Origin: JAEUIX01 sp964611125
GTDB lineage: Bacteria; Planctomycetota; Phycisphaerae; Phycisphaerales; UBA1924
NCBI GenBank assembly: GCA_964611125.1
Contig: CAZSZO010000023.1
Span: 1 to 64,000 of the forward strand
Length of the DNA: 64,000 nucleotides
Reading direction: 5' to 3'
The position numbers and the translations under genes are program-made. Every line of letters starts with the position of its first letter. Positions within the stretch are counted from its first letter, which is position 1. Of this stretch, positions 15,001 through 23,734 are shown piece after piece. The notes under the pieces are model-generated. The model did not search any database, was not told the origin of the DNA, and saw only the letters and a list, made by a program, of their open reading frames with translations.

Positions 15001-16467
15001 TCAGGGCTTATTTGTCGGAAATGCCCGCCGCTCAAAGCGCTGCAGCAGGCGAACCACCTCCGGGAAAACCTTGGACGCGTTGTGTGGCTGCCCGAACGCC
15101 GCGCGGTAGGAATCTGAGTACACCCCGCTCCCAAACAGGCTCGGGAAGCGGTCTCCGCTCAGGCTGACCCGCGTGGTCACCCCGATGGCCGCGATGCCCA
15201 GCAGGATGAACGCCGCCGCGTATCCCCAGCCTATCCACCTCCCCAAGCCTCCCAGACTTACCAAACCCCCCAACCGTCCCAAACGCCCGGGGTCCTGCCC
15301 ACCCAGCACCGGGGCGAGCCCCGTTACGAGGAGGGCCCCGGTCAGCGGCAGCACCGGCAGCCAGAACCGCGGGTCGCCGAACGGCCAGATCAGCACCAGC
15401 CCGCTGTACGCCGCCCAGTACACCACCGCCGGGGTGATCCGCATCCGGCACGCCCAAAGGCCCATCGCCAGCGCGGCATAGCCCCCCAGCCCAGCCGCGA
15501 TCAGCACCATCCGGGCCGGCGCCGGCACCGAGCCCTCGTTGACGTTCAGGAGCACCTGCCCGAGGTCCACCAACCGAAACCAAGCAGTGTTCAACAGCAC
15601 TTCACCGACCCCCGAGCCGGTGTACTGCTTCACAAACCCCGTCCAGTAGGTTGTCCGTGTCACCAGCGCGATGAGCCCCGCCCCGGCGACCACCGCCCCA
15701 AGCCCCACCGCCCCGGCGATAAGCGGGCTGCGCCGCAGGCGCTCGGCGAGGTTGGCGACGCGTTCGGGCTGGCCGACGAGGCTCCAAGCGATCGCCGGGA
15801 GCAGGGTGATGCCCACGGTGCGCGTCAGGAGCCCGGCGGCGCACAGGATGAGCGCCATCGCGAACAGCCCCGCCCGCCAGGCGATCGGCCGCCGGCCGCC
15901 CTCCCACACCAGCGTCAGCAGCAGCAGCGCCGCTGACGAGAGTCCGAAGTACGCGACGTCCGTCAGCGGGATGCTCGCATGCTTCACCATCACCCATGAG
16001 CAGGCCGTGAGCACCACCAGCACCAGACGTGTGTGCGGCGTCAGGCCCGACTGGGCCAACTGGCCCGACTGGCCCGACTGTCCTTCCCAGCCCCTTCGCA
16101 GCACCTCGTTGCTCGCCCACAGCCCGAGCGCCAGAAAGGCGATGTTCACCCCAACCAGCACCGGCGGCGTCGCGACCCCCAGGCGGTCCAGCTGCTCCAC
16201 CAGCATGGGGTAGCCGATGGGGTGCTGACTGCCGACATCCGGCGGGTTCCAGCCGCGCCCCGCCTGGTGAGCCTCGACCATCTTGAGCAGCAGCACCGCA
16301 TCAAAGTTCAGGCGCAGCGGCGAGGCCATCTGCACGCCGTAGCCGACGAACACCGCCCCGAGCAGCCCCCACAGGGCCACGCGGGCCCATGTGGCCGATC
16401 CCGGCCCCCCCCTTCCGCTCGGCAGGCCAGGCCCCGGGTTCTTGGCGGTGCTCACGTCGGTGGACAT
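15001..16467 (-). CDS. Polytopic membrane glycosyltransferase-like protein (ArnT/PMT-type)
   Basis: From ATG 16467 the product is 488 residues with about ten membrane helices. After the first helix comes an extracytoplasmic loop with LNFDAVLLLKMVEAHQAG and SQHPIGYPMLVEQ, the position where GT-C fold enzymes carry their catalytic acid; later ASIPLTDVAYF and FGDPRFWLPVLPLTG fit the same superfamily. It probably transfers a lipid-linked sugar outside the membrane. A short SGQSGQLAQSG insert (near 16030-16080) and a Leu/Gly-rich GRLGRLGGLVSLGGLGR segment are low-complexity expansions. The 5' end lies 68 bases from the divergent aldehyde dehydrogenase ATG. Confidence 0.62.
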   Translation of the reverse strand: MSTDVSTAKNPGPGLPSGRGGPGSATWARVALWGLLGAVFVGYGVQMASPLRLNFDAVLLLKMVEAHQAGRGWNPPDVGSQHPIGYPMLVEQLDRLGVATPPVLVGVNIAFLALGLWASNEVLRRGWEGQSGQSGQLAQSGLTPHTRLVLVVLTACSWVMVKHASIPLTDVAYFGLSSAALLLLTLVWEGGRRPIAWRAGLFAMALILCAAGLLTRTVGITLLPAIAWSLVGQPERVANLAERLRRSPLIAGAVGLGAVVAGAGLIALVTRTTYWTGFVKQYTGSGVGEVLLNTAWFRLVDLGQVLLNVNEGSVPAPARMVLIAAGLGGYAALAMGLWACRMRITPAVVYWAAYSGLVLIWPFGDPRFWLPVLPLTGALLVTGLAPVLGGQDPGRLGRLGGLVSLGGLGRWIGWGYAAAFILLGIAAIGVTTRVSLSGDRFPSLFGSGVYSDSYRAAFGQPHNASKVFPEVVRLLQRFERRAFPTNKP

Positions 16468-16534
16468 GCAGGGCATTATCGGCGATCCTGCTCGCCTCCG
16501 CCCGCAGGCGCCTTCGTCCAGCCCCTGGAGCCCA

Positions 16535-18022
16535 ATGACGACACCCTCCGGCTTCAGTCCCGATCTCTCACCGGTTGTCCCGGTCTCGGTGGATGAGGCC
16601 GGGGCCGCTGTGGCGTCGGCCTGGCGGGCGCTGTGCGAAGCGCCGCCCGCTGGGCGGGTCCGCGCGGCGTGGCTCGAGGCGGTCGCCGCGGCCCTCGATG
16701 GGGCCCGCGAGCAGATCCTGGCCGTCTGCGCGCGCGACACGGCCCTGACGATTGACGAATTGGCCCCGGAGTTCGCCCGCATGACCGGCGTGCTCCGCCT
16801 CATGGCCGAAGGCGCGGCTGACCCGGCGTCGGTCCGCCCGGCCATCGATCTGCGCGCGCCGCAAGTCATCGGCCCGGGGCACGACGTTCGCGGCATGCTC
16901 GTGCCCCTCGGGCCCGTCGCGGTCTTTGGCGCCAGCAACTTCCCGCTGGCCTACGGCGTGTGCGGGGGTGACACCGCCAGTGCGCTCGCTGCCGGCTGCC
17001 CGGTGGTGGTGAAGGAGCATCCGGCTCACCCCGCCGCGGGCCGGTTGATCGCAGGGCTCGCGGGGCGGGCCATGCACGCCGCGGGCGCCCCCTCGGGCCT
17101 GTTTACGTATGTGGCGCACGAGCAGCCGCAGGACTACACGATTCCCGAGGCCCTCGTCGCCCACCCGGCGATCCGGGCCGTGGGGTTCACAGGTTCGCAG
17201 CAAGGCGGGCTGGCTCTGGAGCGCGCGGCCCGCGCCCGCCCGGCGCCCATCCCCGTCTTCGCCGAGATGGGAAGCCTCAACCCGGTGCTGATCACCCCCG
17301 GCGCGGCGGCGGCCCGCGCCGCGGCCATCGGCGAGCAACTCAGCGCGGCGGTGCTGCTCCGGCACGGGCAGCAGTGCACCTGCCCGGGGGCGATCCTGTG
17401 CGCGGGCGGCAGCGCTTGCAACGAGCTCCGCGACAGCCTCGCCTCGGCTTTCGCCAAGGCGCCGGGCCGGCGGATGCTGGCCCCGTGGATCGCCCGGGCC
17501 TATGCGCGAGGCGTGCAGGAATCGCTCGCGGCGGGCGCCGAGCTGCTGGCCCGGGGGGGCGGAGGAGTTCAGGGGTTGGGCTCTTCGGGCTCTTCGGGAG
17601 ATGAGACGGCGCCGTGTCTGCTGGGGGCGAGCGTTGATCAGTTCATGGCTCAACCGCGACTTCGCGAGGAGGTCTTCGGTCCGAGCGTGCTGCTGGTGAC
17701 CCTGGCGGATTGGAGCGACCTGGAACGCCTTGAGCTGCCGGGCAGCCTGACGCTCACGCTTCACCTGCAGGAAGGCGAGCCTGCCGAACTCGAGATGGCG
17801 CGGCGGGCCCTGACGCGGCACGGTGGGTGCGCCGGGCGCGTGGTGATCAACGGCGTGCCGACGGGTGTCCGGGCATGCGGCGCGATGGTGCACGGCGGGC
17901 CGTTCCCTTCGACCAATCGCCCCGACACGACCGCCGTGGGGCCGCGGGCGATGGAACGGTGGCTGCGCCCGGTCTGCTGGCAAAACGCGCTGGCGGCGCT
18001 GTTGCCCGCCGGGCTGAGGTGA
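16535..18022 (+). CDS. Aldehyde dehydrogenase, 2,5-dioxovalerate dehydrogenase type
   Basis: The 495-residue enzyme has the ALDH Rossmann region (VFGASNFPLAYGVCGGDTAS), the FTGS turn, general base E244 in FAEMGSLNP and nucleophile C281 in HGQQCTCPG. FGASNFPLA and EMGSLNPV are features of the NADP-dependent alpha-ketoglutarate semialdehyde dehydrogenases of hexuronate and hydroxyproline breakdown. It oxidises an aldehyde to an acid; substrate is inferred only. The start ATG has GGAG five bases before it. A Gly/Ser-rich loop (GGGGVQGLGSSGSSG) around residue 345 is a likely lineage-specific insertion. No other sugar-acid pathway gene is adjacent. Confidence 0.85.
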   Translation: MTTPSGFSPDLSPVVPVSVDEAGAAVASAWRALCEAPPAGRVRAAWLEAVAAALDGAREQILAVCARDTALTIDELAPEFARMTGVLRLMAEGAADPASVRPAIDLRAPQVIGPGHDVRGMLVPLGPVAVFGASNFPLAYGVCGGDTASALAAGCPVVVKEHPAHPAAGRLIAGLAGRAMHAAGAPSGLFTYVAHEQPQDYTIPEALVAHPAIRAVGFTGSQQGGLALERAARARPAPIPVFAEMGSLNPVLITPGAAAARAAAIGEQLSAAVLLRHGQQCTCPGAILCAGGSACNELRDSLASAFAKAPGRRMLAPWIARAYARGVQESLAAGAELLARGGGGVQGLGSSGSSGDETAPCLLGASVDQFMAQPRLREEVFGPSVLLVTLADWSDLERLELPGSLTLTLHLQEGEPAELEMARRALTRHGGCAGRVVINGVPTGVRACGAMVHGGPFPSTNRPDTTAVGPRAMERWLRPVCWQNALAALLPAGLR

Positions 18023-18075
18023 CCGTCGGCGCCCCTTCAGCGCCCCCCCGCGGGGGAACGGACGCGCGTTTTCAG

Positions 18076-18100
18076 AGCCCCCCGCGGCCCGCGGGGGGCT
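18076..18100 (+). terminator. Hairpin after the aldehyde dehydrogenase gene
   Basis: An 11-bp perfect stem (AGCCCCCCGCG with its complement at 18090-18100) closes a 3-base loop, 54 bases past the stop. No T-tract follows, so it would be a weak or factor-assisted terminator. A 12-bp unit (CGAAGGGCGATC) is repeated just downstream. Confidence 0.4.
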
Positions 18101-18182
18101 CCGAAGGGCGATCCGAAGGGCGATCCGAAGACTGCGGCGTGGTCGGACTCACCGTACCATCCGCCCCTCAGGAGTTCTGCGC

Positions 18183-19940
18183 ATGTCCGAATCGCCCCCC
18201 GCACCACCCACGACCCCCGCCACCCCGGCCTCGCCCGCGCCCGCCGGCAAGTCGATGGACGCCATCATGGCCCTCTGCAAGCGCCGGGGCTTTGTCTTTC
18301 AGGCCAGCGACATCTACGGCGGCATCAACGGCTTCTGGGACTACGGCCCTCTCGGCGCGCAGCTCAAGAAGAACCTGCGCGAGGCGTGGTGGCAGGACAT
18401 GATCATGAACCCCGCCTGGGGGCGCAAGGGCCCCAGCGGCGAGCGCGTGCGGTGCGTGCCGCTGGAGACGTGCATCATCCAGCACCCGAAAGTGTGGGAG
18501 GCGAGCGGACACGTCGCGGGGTTTAACGACCCGATGGTGGATGACAAGGAGACGAAGCAGAGATTTCGCGCAGATCACTTGCAGGGAATCCATTTGCTTC
18601 CGTCGGGACCAGAAATGGTTGTCGGACAGAACAGCTTTCCAGGCACCGCGATGGAAATCGGGAGCGTTCCGGGGGCAACTGGGATTGCCAACTCGCCTGC
18701 AGAAGCACTTGAACTTCTCTTCACTGACAAATCTATGAGAAAGTCCGCTGGTATCCGGGACTTTTTGTCCGAGCAGTTTGTGGGTCAAGATCCTCGATTG
18801 GGGTCCTTCGCTGCGGCCTGGGCGTCGGTCGGCGGCAAGAGCGTCTATGCCGTCGTCACTCAGGTTCCCTCTGATCTTCTGAAGCAATCAGCCGCCAAGG
18901 TGCCATCGCCGTTTACGGGAAAGTCGGGTTCGCTCACTGAACCACGTCAGTTCAACCTCATGTTCTTCACCTACACGGGGGCCATCTTCAACGAAGACAG
19001 CAAGGTCTATCTCCGTCCCGAAACCGCCCAGGGCGTCTTCCTTCACTTTAAGAACGTCGTCGACTCCACCCGCGTCAAGATCCCCTTCGGCATCGGCAAC
19101 ACCGGCCGCAGCTTCCGCAACGAGATCACCCCCCGCAACTTCACCTTCCGCTCCCGCGAGTTCGAGCAGGCTGAGCTCGAGTTCTTCTGCCACCCCGACG
19201 AGTCCTTCGCCTGGTACAAGTTCTGGCGCGATTTCCGCATGGAGTGGTGGCAGTCGATCGGCCTCAAGGGCGAGAACCTCATCCTGCGCGAGCACGAGAA
19301 GGACGAGCTTTCCCACTACTCCGTCGGCACCAGCGACGTCGAGTACCGCTTCCCCTTCACCGCCCCCGGCTTCGGCGAGCTCGAAGGCATCGCCCACCGC
19401 GGCGCCTACGACCTCACCCAGCACCAGACCCACAGCAAGGTCAAGCTCGACTACTTCGACACCACCCGCGGCGAGACCCTTCCCAACGGCGGCAAGAAGG
19501 GCGAGCGCTACATGCCCCACTGCATCGAGCCCGCCGCGGGCCTCGACCGCGGCGCCCTCGCCCTCATCTGCGAGGCCTACACAGTCGACGCCTCGCGCCC
19601 CAGCCCGGAGATCCTCAAGCTCAACCCCCGCATCGCCCCGATCAAGGCCGCGGTGTTCCCGCTCGTCGACAAAGACGGCATGCCCGAGGTCGCCGAGAAG
19701 CTCACCGACGAGCTCTTCGCCAAGTTCGGGCGCGGCGGCTTCATCGAGACCGACGCCAAGCAGTCCATCGGCAAGCGCTACGCCCGCATGGACGAGGCCG
19801 GCTGCCCCTACTGCTTCACCATCGACGGCGACACGCTCACCAACCAGACTGTCACGGTCCGCGATCGCGACACCGGCCACCAGGACCGGATCAACCTCGA
19901 CAAGGTGAGCGCGTTCCTGACTGAGAAGCTCGGCGGCTGA
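18183..19940 (+). CDS. glyQS: Glycine--tRNA ligase (homodimeric class II) with anomalous central segment
   Basis: It charges tRNA-Gly with glycine. Motif 1 is GGINGFWDYGPLGAQLKKNL, motif 2 FRNEITPRNFTFRSREFEQ and motif 3 GLDRGALALICEAY; a C-terminal anticodon-binding domain follows. At 585 residues it is longer than the usual 460-510. The insertion between motifs 1 and 2 normally carries a zinc ribbon (DCKxCK ... CPxCG). Here those places read DDKETKQRFRADHL and SPFTGKSGSLTEPRQF, so all four cysteines are missing. The segment encoding about 120 residues between them (roughly 18540-18920) is poorer in GC (27 of 60 bases at 18721-18780) and uses codons unlike the flanks. The catalytic core looks intact. 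Confidence 0.93.
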   Translation: MSESPPAPPTTPATPASPAPAGKSMDAIMALCKRRGFVFQASDIYGGINGFWDYGPLGAQLKKNLREAWWQDMIMNPAWGRKGPSGERVRCVPLETCIIQHPKVWEASGHVAGFNDPMVDDKETKQRFRADHLQGIHLLPSGPEMVVGQNSFPGTAMEIGSVPGATGIANSPAEALELLFTDKSMRKSAGIRDFLSEQFVGQDPRLGSFAAAWASVGGKSVYAVVTQVPSDLLKQSAAKVPSPFTGKSGSLTEPRQFNLMFFTYTGAIFNEDSKVYLRPETAQGVFLHFKNVVDSTRVKIPFGIGNTGRSFRNEITPRNFTFRSREFEQAELEFFCHPDESFAWYKFWRDFRMEWWQSIGLKGENLILREHEKDELSHYSVGTSDVEYRFPFTAPGFGELEGIAHRGAYDLTQHQTHSKVKLDYFDTTRGETLPNGGKKGERYMPHCIEPAAGLDRGALALICEAYTVDASRPSPEILKLNPRIAPIKAAVFPLVDKDGMPEVAEKLTDELFAKFGRGGFIETDAKQSIGKRYARMDEAGCPYCFTIDGDTLTNQTVTVRDRDTGHQDRINLDKVSAFLTEKLGG

Positions 19941-19986
19941 TTCGCCGCCAGCGCAGGCTCGGGCGGAGGCGACTGGGGGACGTCCG

Positions 19987-20715
19987 ATGATTGCTCGGCG
20001 CGAAGAGGTTCTGACCGACGCCGACAGGGTCAGGATCCGGCGCCTGATCGCCGCGTCGGGCGGCGGCCTCCGGCACGTGGGCGCCGGCATCGGGCTGGTT
20101 GCGGTTGGCGGGCTCCTGATTGCTCTCGCGTTGTGGATCGGCCGCCAGCCTGGCGCCGGGCCCTGGATCCTGCTGGCCGCCTTGCTGGTGCTGGTCGGCG
20201 CCGGGTGCGCCGCCGTGGGCTTGCTGCAGGGGCTGGCGGCGGCGGTCTTCGCCGGTTCGCCCGATGTGGCGGCCGAGCGCAGCGCCGGGCGACGGGCGCT
20301 CCGGCTGGGCGTGGTGCAGGTTGTGGAGGTGGATGCGGACGCCGCGTGGCGCCTGCCCGGCGACGAAGACGACGATCCCGTGCTGGGGCCTGTCCTGGTT
20401 CGTCTGGGTCCCGACGCCTTCGCCGTGCTCCCCGAGCCACCCGGGTTCGACGAATCGTCCGAGCCGCCCCGCATGGCGGCGCGGGCTTCGCTGCGGATCA
20501 TTCCAATGGGCGGAGACCGCGGCGATCCCGACGGGGCGCTCGTGATCATGACCTCGCCCAGGGCCGACTCGGATCTGATCCCGATCCGCGAGGGCCTTTC
20601 GGATCCGGACGGCGATGAGCGAGCGGGCCCGATGGCCGCTTGTTCTCCAGAGACGTTTCACGAACTGCGCCTCGCGGAGCTGCCCGCCGCCTGGCGGCCA
20701 ATCGTCTCCGGATGA
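19987..20715 (+). CDS. Membrane protein of unknown function
   Basis: The 242-residue protein has a basic N-terminus, two hydrophobic helices (about residues 30-51 and 58-90) and an acidic, Asp/Pro-rich C-terminal domain. It begins 47 bases after glyQS on the same strand and may be read through from it. No motif identifies it, and the frame's high third-position GC supports a real gene. Start ATG is the first in frame after the glyQS stop. Confidence 0.5.
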   Translation: MIARREEVLTDADRVRIRRLIAASGGGLRHVGAGIGLVAVGGLLIALALWIGRQPGAGPWILLAALLVLVGAGCAAVGLLQGLAAAVFAGSPDVAAERSAGRRALRLGVVQVVEVDADAAWRLPGDEDDDPVLGPVLVRLGPDAFAVLPEPPGFDESSEPPRMAARASLRIIPMGGDRGDPDGALVIMTSPRADSDLIPIREGLSDPDGDERAGPMAACSPETFHELRLAELPAAWRPIVSG

Positions 20716-20851
20716 GGCCGGGGTGGCCGGGTTTTCCAGATCCTGGCGAACCCGGAGGCCTCGAGCGAGGTGCGGCAGTCCGCCAGGGCGCCAATGCGCT
20801 GCATCGCGCCTAGTCTCACCTGATGGCGGCCCCGCCCTCGCCGCCCACCGC

Positions 20852-21523
20852 ATGCCGACCCAGCGCTCGAATCGCGTGATTCTCTTTCCCGGCCTGGGCG
20901 CCGACAGCCGCATGTTCGCGCTCCAGCACGGCATCCCGGGGCTCGAAACACCTGACTGGATCCCGCATGTGCCGGGTGAATCGCTGCGCGACTACGCCCT
21001 GCGACTGGGGGCGAGCCTCGACATCGGGCCCGGCGACGTGGTCGGCGGCGTCTCCATGGGCGGCATGATCGCCCAGGAGATCGCTCGCGAGTTCCCGGCC
21101 CGGGCGGTGGTGCTGATCGGCTCCACACGCTCGATCGGCGCCGTGAACCCGTTCCTCCGCTTCACCAATTTCGCCAGCCTGATCGCCCCCGATGTGGTCA
21201 TCGACAAGGGGCGCTCGATCGGCACGCTCTTCGTCGGCCGCGGCGGGCGCCTGGTCTCGGAGCGACGCCAGCTTCTCATCACCATGGCCATGGAGCTGCC
21301 GGTCAAGTTCCTCCGCTGGGCGGCGGGGGCCGCCCTCAGCTGGCCCGGCCGCCCCGACCCGCCTCGACCGGGGGTGCCCGTGCTGCACATCCACGGCGAC
21401 CACGACTGGGTCTTCCCGCTCAACTGGCTCACGGTTCCGCCCGATCGGGTCGTCGCGGGCGGCTCGCACGTCCTCAACCTCTCACACCCCGACGAAGTGA
21501 ACGCGTTCGTGGCGGGTGTTTGA
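20852..21523 (+). CDS. Alpha/beta-fold hydrolase
   Basis: The protein is 223 residues from ATG 20852; an upstream in-frame start would run through the previous gene and adds unlikely sequence. RVILFPGLGADSRMF gives the oxyanion-hole strand, GGVSMGGMIAQEIA the nucleophile elbow (Ser68), HIHGDHDWVFP the acid Asp and GGSHVLNLSHP the catalytic His. The triad is complete, so it should be an active small esterase or lipase-like enzyme of unknown substrate. It converges with the methyltransferase gene, 24 bases from its stop. Confidence 0.8.
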   Translation: MPTQRSNRVILFPGLGADSRMFALQHGIPGLETPDWIPHVPGESLRDYALRLGASLDIGPGDVVGGVSMGGMIAQEIAREFPARAVVLIGSTRSIGAVNPFLRFTNFASLIAPDVVIDKGRSIGTLFVGRGGRLVSERRQLLITMAMELPVKFLRWAAGAALSWPGRPDPPRPGVPVLHIHGDHDWVFPLNWLTVPPDRVVAGGSHVLNLSHPDEVNAFVAGV

Positions 21524-21547
21524 GCGAACCCCATTGCCGGGCGCCGT

Positions 21548-22270
21548 TCAAACGCCCGGGCGTTCACCGGCCACGGTGAACCGGCCCGTGAACAGGCTGG
21601 ACCGCCACCGGCAATAGGTCAGATCGACCCGGCGTGCCAGGCTCAGGGCCTCGCCCCGGGTGAACCCCGCCAGGACGCTCACGCGGGCGTCGTGCTTGAC
21701 CATCTCGGGCTGGCCCAGGGTGGCCAGCGTGATGAACGCGTGTGAGAGGCGCGAGCGCCGCAGGTCGTTCCACACCACGCCGCGCTCGGCCAGCCGGTCC
21801 ATGATCCGCAGCACGGTGAGCACATCGAGCTCCGGCAGGTGGTGCAGGAACAGCCCCGCGTGCGCATAGTCGAAGGAGCGCGGCCTGAAGCGGTCCATCA
21901 GCCGCAGCGCATCAACCCGCTCGAGCTCGATCCCCGCGCTGATTTCCGGGCCCGCCTGCTCAACGTGCTCGCGGGCCAGTTCGAGCGTGGTCTCGTGCAC
22001 GTCCACGCCGGTCACGCGAAGGTCAAAGCCGGCCCGGAGGGCCCACCGCCGGGCCGCGATGGGCAGGTCCGCCGAGCCGGTGGCGATATCGAGGAGCGTG
22101 ATCCGCTGGCCCCTGGTCCAGCGACGCGACCACCGCTGCAGATGGCCCAGGAGCGCGGCCTGCCCGCCCAGCCAGCGGTTGACCCCGCGGATGTACCGCA
22201 GCGCCAGCGACAGCTCCTCGCGGTCCACGCGCGGGTCGTCCATCAGCTCTCGGGTAAGGCGGCGGTCCAT
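21548..22270 (-). CDS. Class I SAM-dependent methyltransferase
   Basis: The 240-residue enzyme carries motif I LLDIATGSADLPIA, acidic strand-2 motif LRVTGVDVHETTLE, then RFRPRSFDYAHAGLFLHHL (motif IV/V) and a C-terminal block WNDLRRSRLSHAFITL. The layout is that of small-molecule methyltransferases near the UbiE/MenG group. The gene is last in a leftward run, 13 bases after the LEA14-like lipoprotein gene, so it is probably co-transcribed with it. The substrate cannot be deduced. Confidence 0.8.
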   Translation of the reverse strand: MDRRLTRELMDDPRVDREELSLALRYIRGVNRWLGGQAALLGHLQRWSRRWTRGQRITLLDIATGSADLPIAARRWALRAGFDLRVTGVDVHETTLELAREHVEQAGPEISAGIELERVDALRLMDRFRPRSFDYAHAGLFLHHLPELDVLTVLRIMDRLAERGVVWNDLRRSRLSHAFITLATLGQPEMVKHDARVSVLAGFTRGEALSLARRVDLTYCRWRSSLFTGRFTVAGERPGV

Positions 22271-22283
22271 CGCGATGGCGGCT

Positions 22284-23144
22284 TTACTGGCCGAAGCTCA
22301 TCTTGAGCGGGGCGTAGGGCGTTCCGACGTCGAGCGTGCCCGCGAGCTTGAACTGGCTGCGGTCGCGCAGCGCGCTGAGCATCGAAAAACTGAGCCCGCT
22401 GGGCCTGAAGCTCGCCTTGATGGGGATGTCCAAACTGGCCCCGGGCTCGAGCGAACCCGCCTGGCTCACCCCGGCCTGCCCGAGTTGCGTCCCCGCGACG
22501 GTCAGCGTCATGTCGAGGCGGCGCAGGTCGATCTTGAAGCCGTTGGTGTTCTTCACGCGGACCGGCACCGTCCCCTCGATCTCCGAGAGCGACAGCTTGT
22601 CCCAGCTCGGGGCCCCCGCCAGCGTCACTTCCGGCGGCGCGGGGATCGGCAGCTCGCCTGCGTGCTTCACCTGCGGCAGCTTGAACTCGCCCACCGCCGG
22701 GGCCCGGGCGGACAGATCAAGCGAAGCGGCGTAGGGGACGACCGATCCGAGCTTCACCCCCGACCCGGCCTTGATCAGGGCCGCGAAGTTCAGCTTCACG
22801 GGCACCTGAACGACCTTCGCGGAACCGGCGGGAATCGCGCCGAGATCGGCGGCCTTGCCGCTCAAAAGCGCGTTTTCGCCGCTTGAGAGGGCGTACCCCA
22901 CATTGAGCAGCGGCATCTCCACCGGGTAGGGGTTGCCGACCTTCACATCGAAGACCAGCGTCGCGTCGTTCATCGTGAAGTTCTGCACCGTCACCCCGGC
23001 GAACTCCGCAGTGGGCTTGGTGATCGCCCCGCACCCACCCAGCACGGCGCCAAGAGCGCACGCGAGCGCCACCAGCACGCCCGCGCGCAGGCCGGCAAGG
23101 TTGAACCAGAACGTCTCGGCAAGCGATGCGCGGCGGATCGTCAT
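22284..23144 (-). CDS. Lipoprotein with LEA14/WHy-like domains
   Basis: An N-terminal membrane segment ends in the lipobox LGGC (Cys38), so the mature protein is lipid-anchored. The rest contains two related beta-sandwich units, one around VTVQNFTMNDATLVFDVKVG-NPYPVEMPLLNVGYALSSG and one around VRVKNTNGFKIDLRRLDMTL, both typical of the WHy/LEA type-2 fold linked with desiccation tolerance or periplasmic structure. The product is 286 residues. It lies third in the four-gene leftward run. Confidence 0.75.
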   Translation of the reverse strand: MTIRRASLAETFWFNLAGLRAGVLVALACALGAVLGGCGAITKPTAEFAGVTVQNFTMNDATLVFDVKVGNPYPVEMPLLNVGYALSSGENALLSGKAADLGAIPAGSAKVVQVPVKLNFAALIKAGSGVKLGSVVPYAASLDLSARAPAVGEFKLPQVKHAGELPIPAPPEVTLAGAPSWDKLSLSEIEGTVPVRVKNTNGFKIDLRRLDMTLTVAGTQLGQAGVSQAGSLEPGASLDIPIKASFRPSGLSFSMLSALRDRSQFKLAGTLDVGTPYAPLKMSFGQ

Positions 23145-23254
23145 GCGATCTCCTCAAATCAGGCGTGGATCGACCGGTGGCGGTGGGGGACTGGGCGGGT
23201 CTGGGGAGTGGAGGTCGACCGACCGGTCTGGTGCAGTGTACTCAGGGCTGGTCC

Positions 23255-23734
23255 TCACGCGGGCCCACCTGGCCCACTCGGCCCGCGGCGATCCAGCCGG
23301 TCGATCGCCAGCGCCAGCAGGGCCAGCCCGACCAAGGCCGCGCTGAGGGCCTTCCACGAGCTCACCGGGATCTTGAGCCCCAGCCAGTCGGGCGGCAGCG
23401 CCCAGGCCACCAGGTGGTATCCGCCAAACAGGCAGATCAGCCCGAGCGCCGAGCGGCAGACGCTCCCCATGGTGGCCGGGCTCTGGGGTGTCGAACCGGG
23501 TCCAGGGGCCGTGCCGTCCGCAGGGGATCCGCCCTGGCGCCGGGCCTTGATCCGTTCGAGCTCCGCCTGGGCCGCGGCGCGGGCCCCGCGCAGCGTCCAG
23601 AGGCCCAGGGCGACCAGCGCCGTCCCCGCGGCGAGCATCAGCCAATCGAAGACCGTCAGCAGCGGCCGGGCCGAGATCGCCTGGCCGCCCGCCTGCGCGA
23701 TGAGCCGGGTCAGCGTGCCCGCGGGGCTGCTCAG
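23255..23734 (-). CDS. Small membrane protein
   Basis: The frame has membrane helices at FDWLMLAAGTALVALGLW and in the C-terminal half (CRSALGLICLFGGYHLVAWA and ALVGLALLALAI), with a basic linker rich in Gly/Pro. No ATG, GTG or TTG precedes the first helix; CTG at 23734 overlaps the TGA of the MEMO-family gene (CTGA), the geometry of coupled translation. An ATG at 23638 is the fallback. Function unknown. Confidence 0.5.
   Translation of the reverse strand: MSSPAGTLTRLIAQAGGQAISARPLLTVFDWLMLAAGTALVALGLWTLRGARAAAQAELERIKARRQGGSPADGTAPGPGSTPQSPATMGSVCRSALGLICLFGGYHLVAWALPPDWLGLKIPVSSWKALSAALVGLALLALAIDRLDRRGPSGPGGPA

Noticed and set aside
15001..16938. N-terminal extension of the membrane glycosyltransferase-like gene to 16938
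   Set aside because: The extra residues are antisense to the aldehyde dehydrogenase and look like a shadow; ATG 16467 starts the sensible protein.
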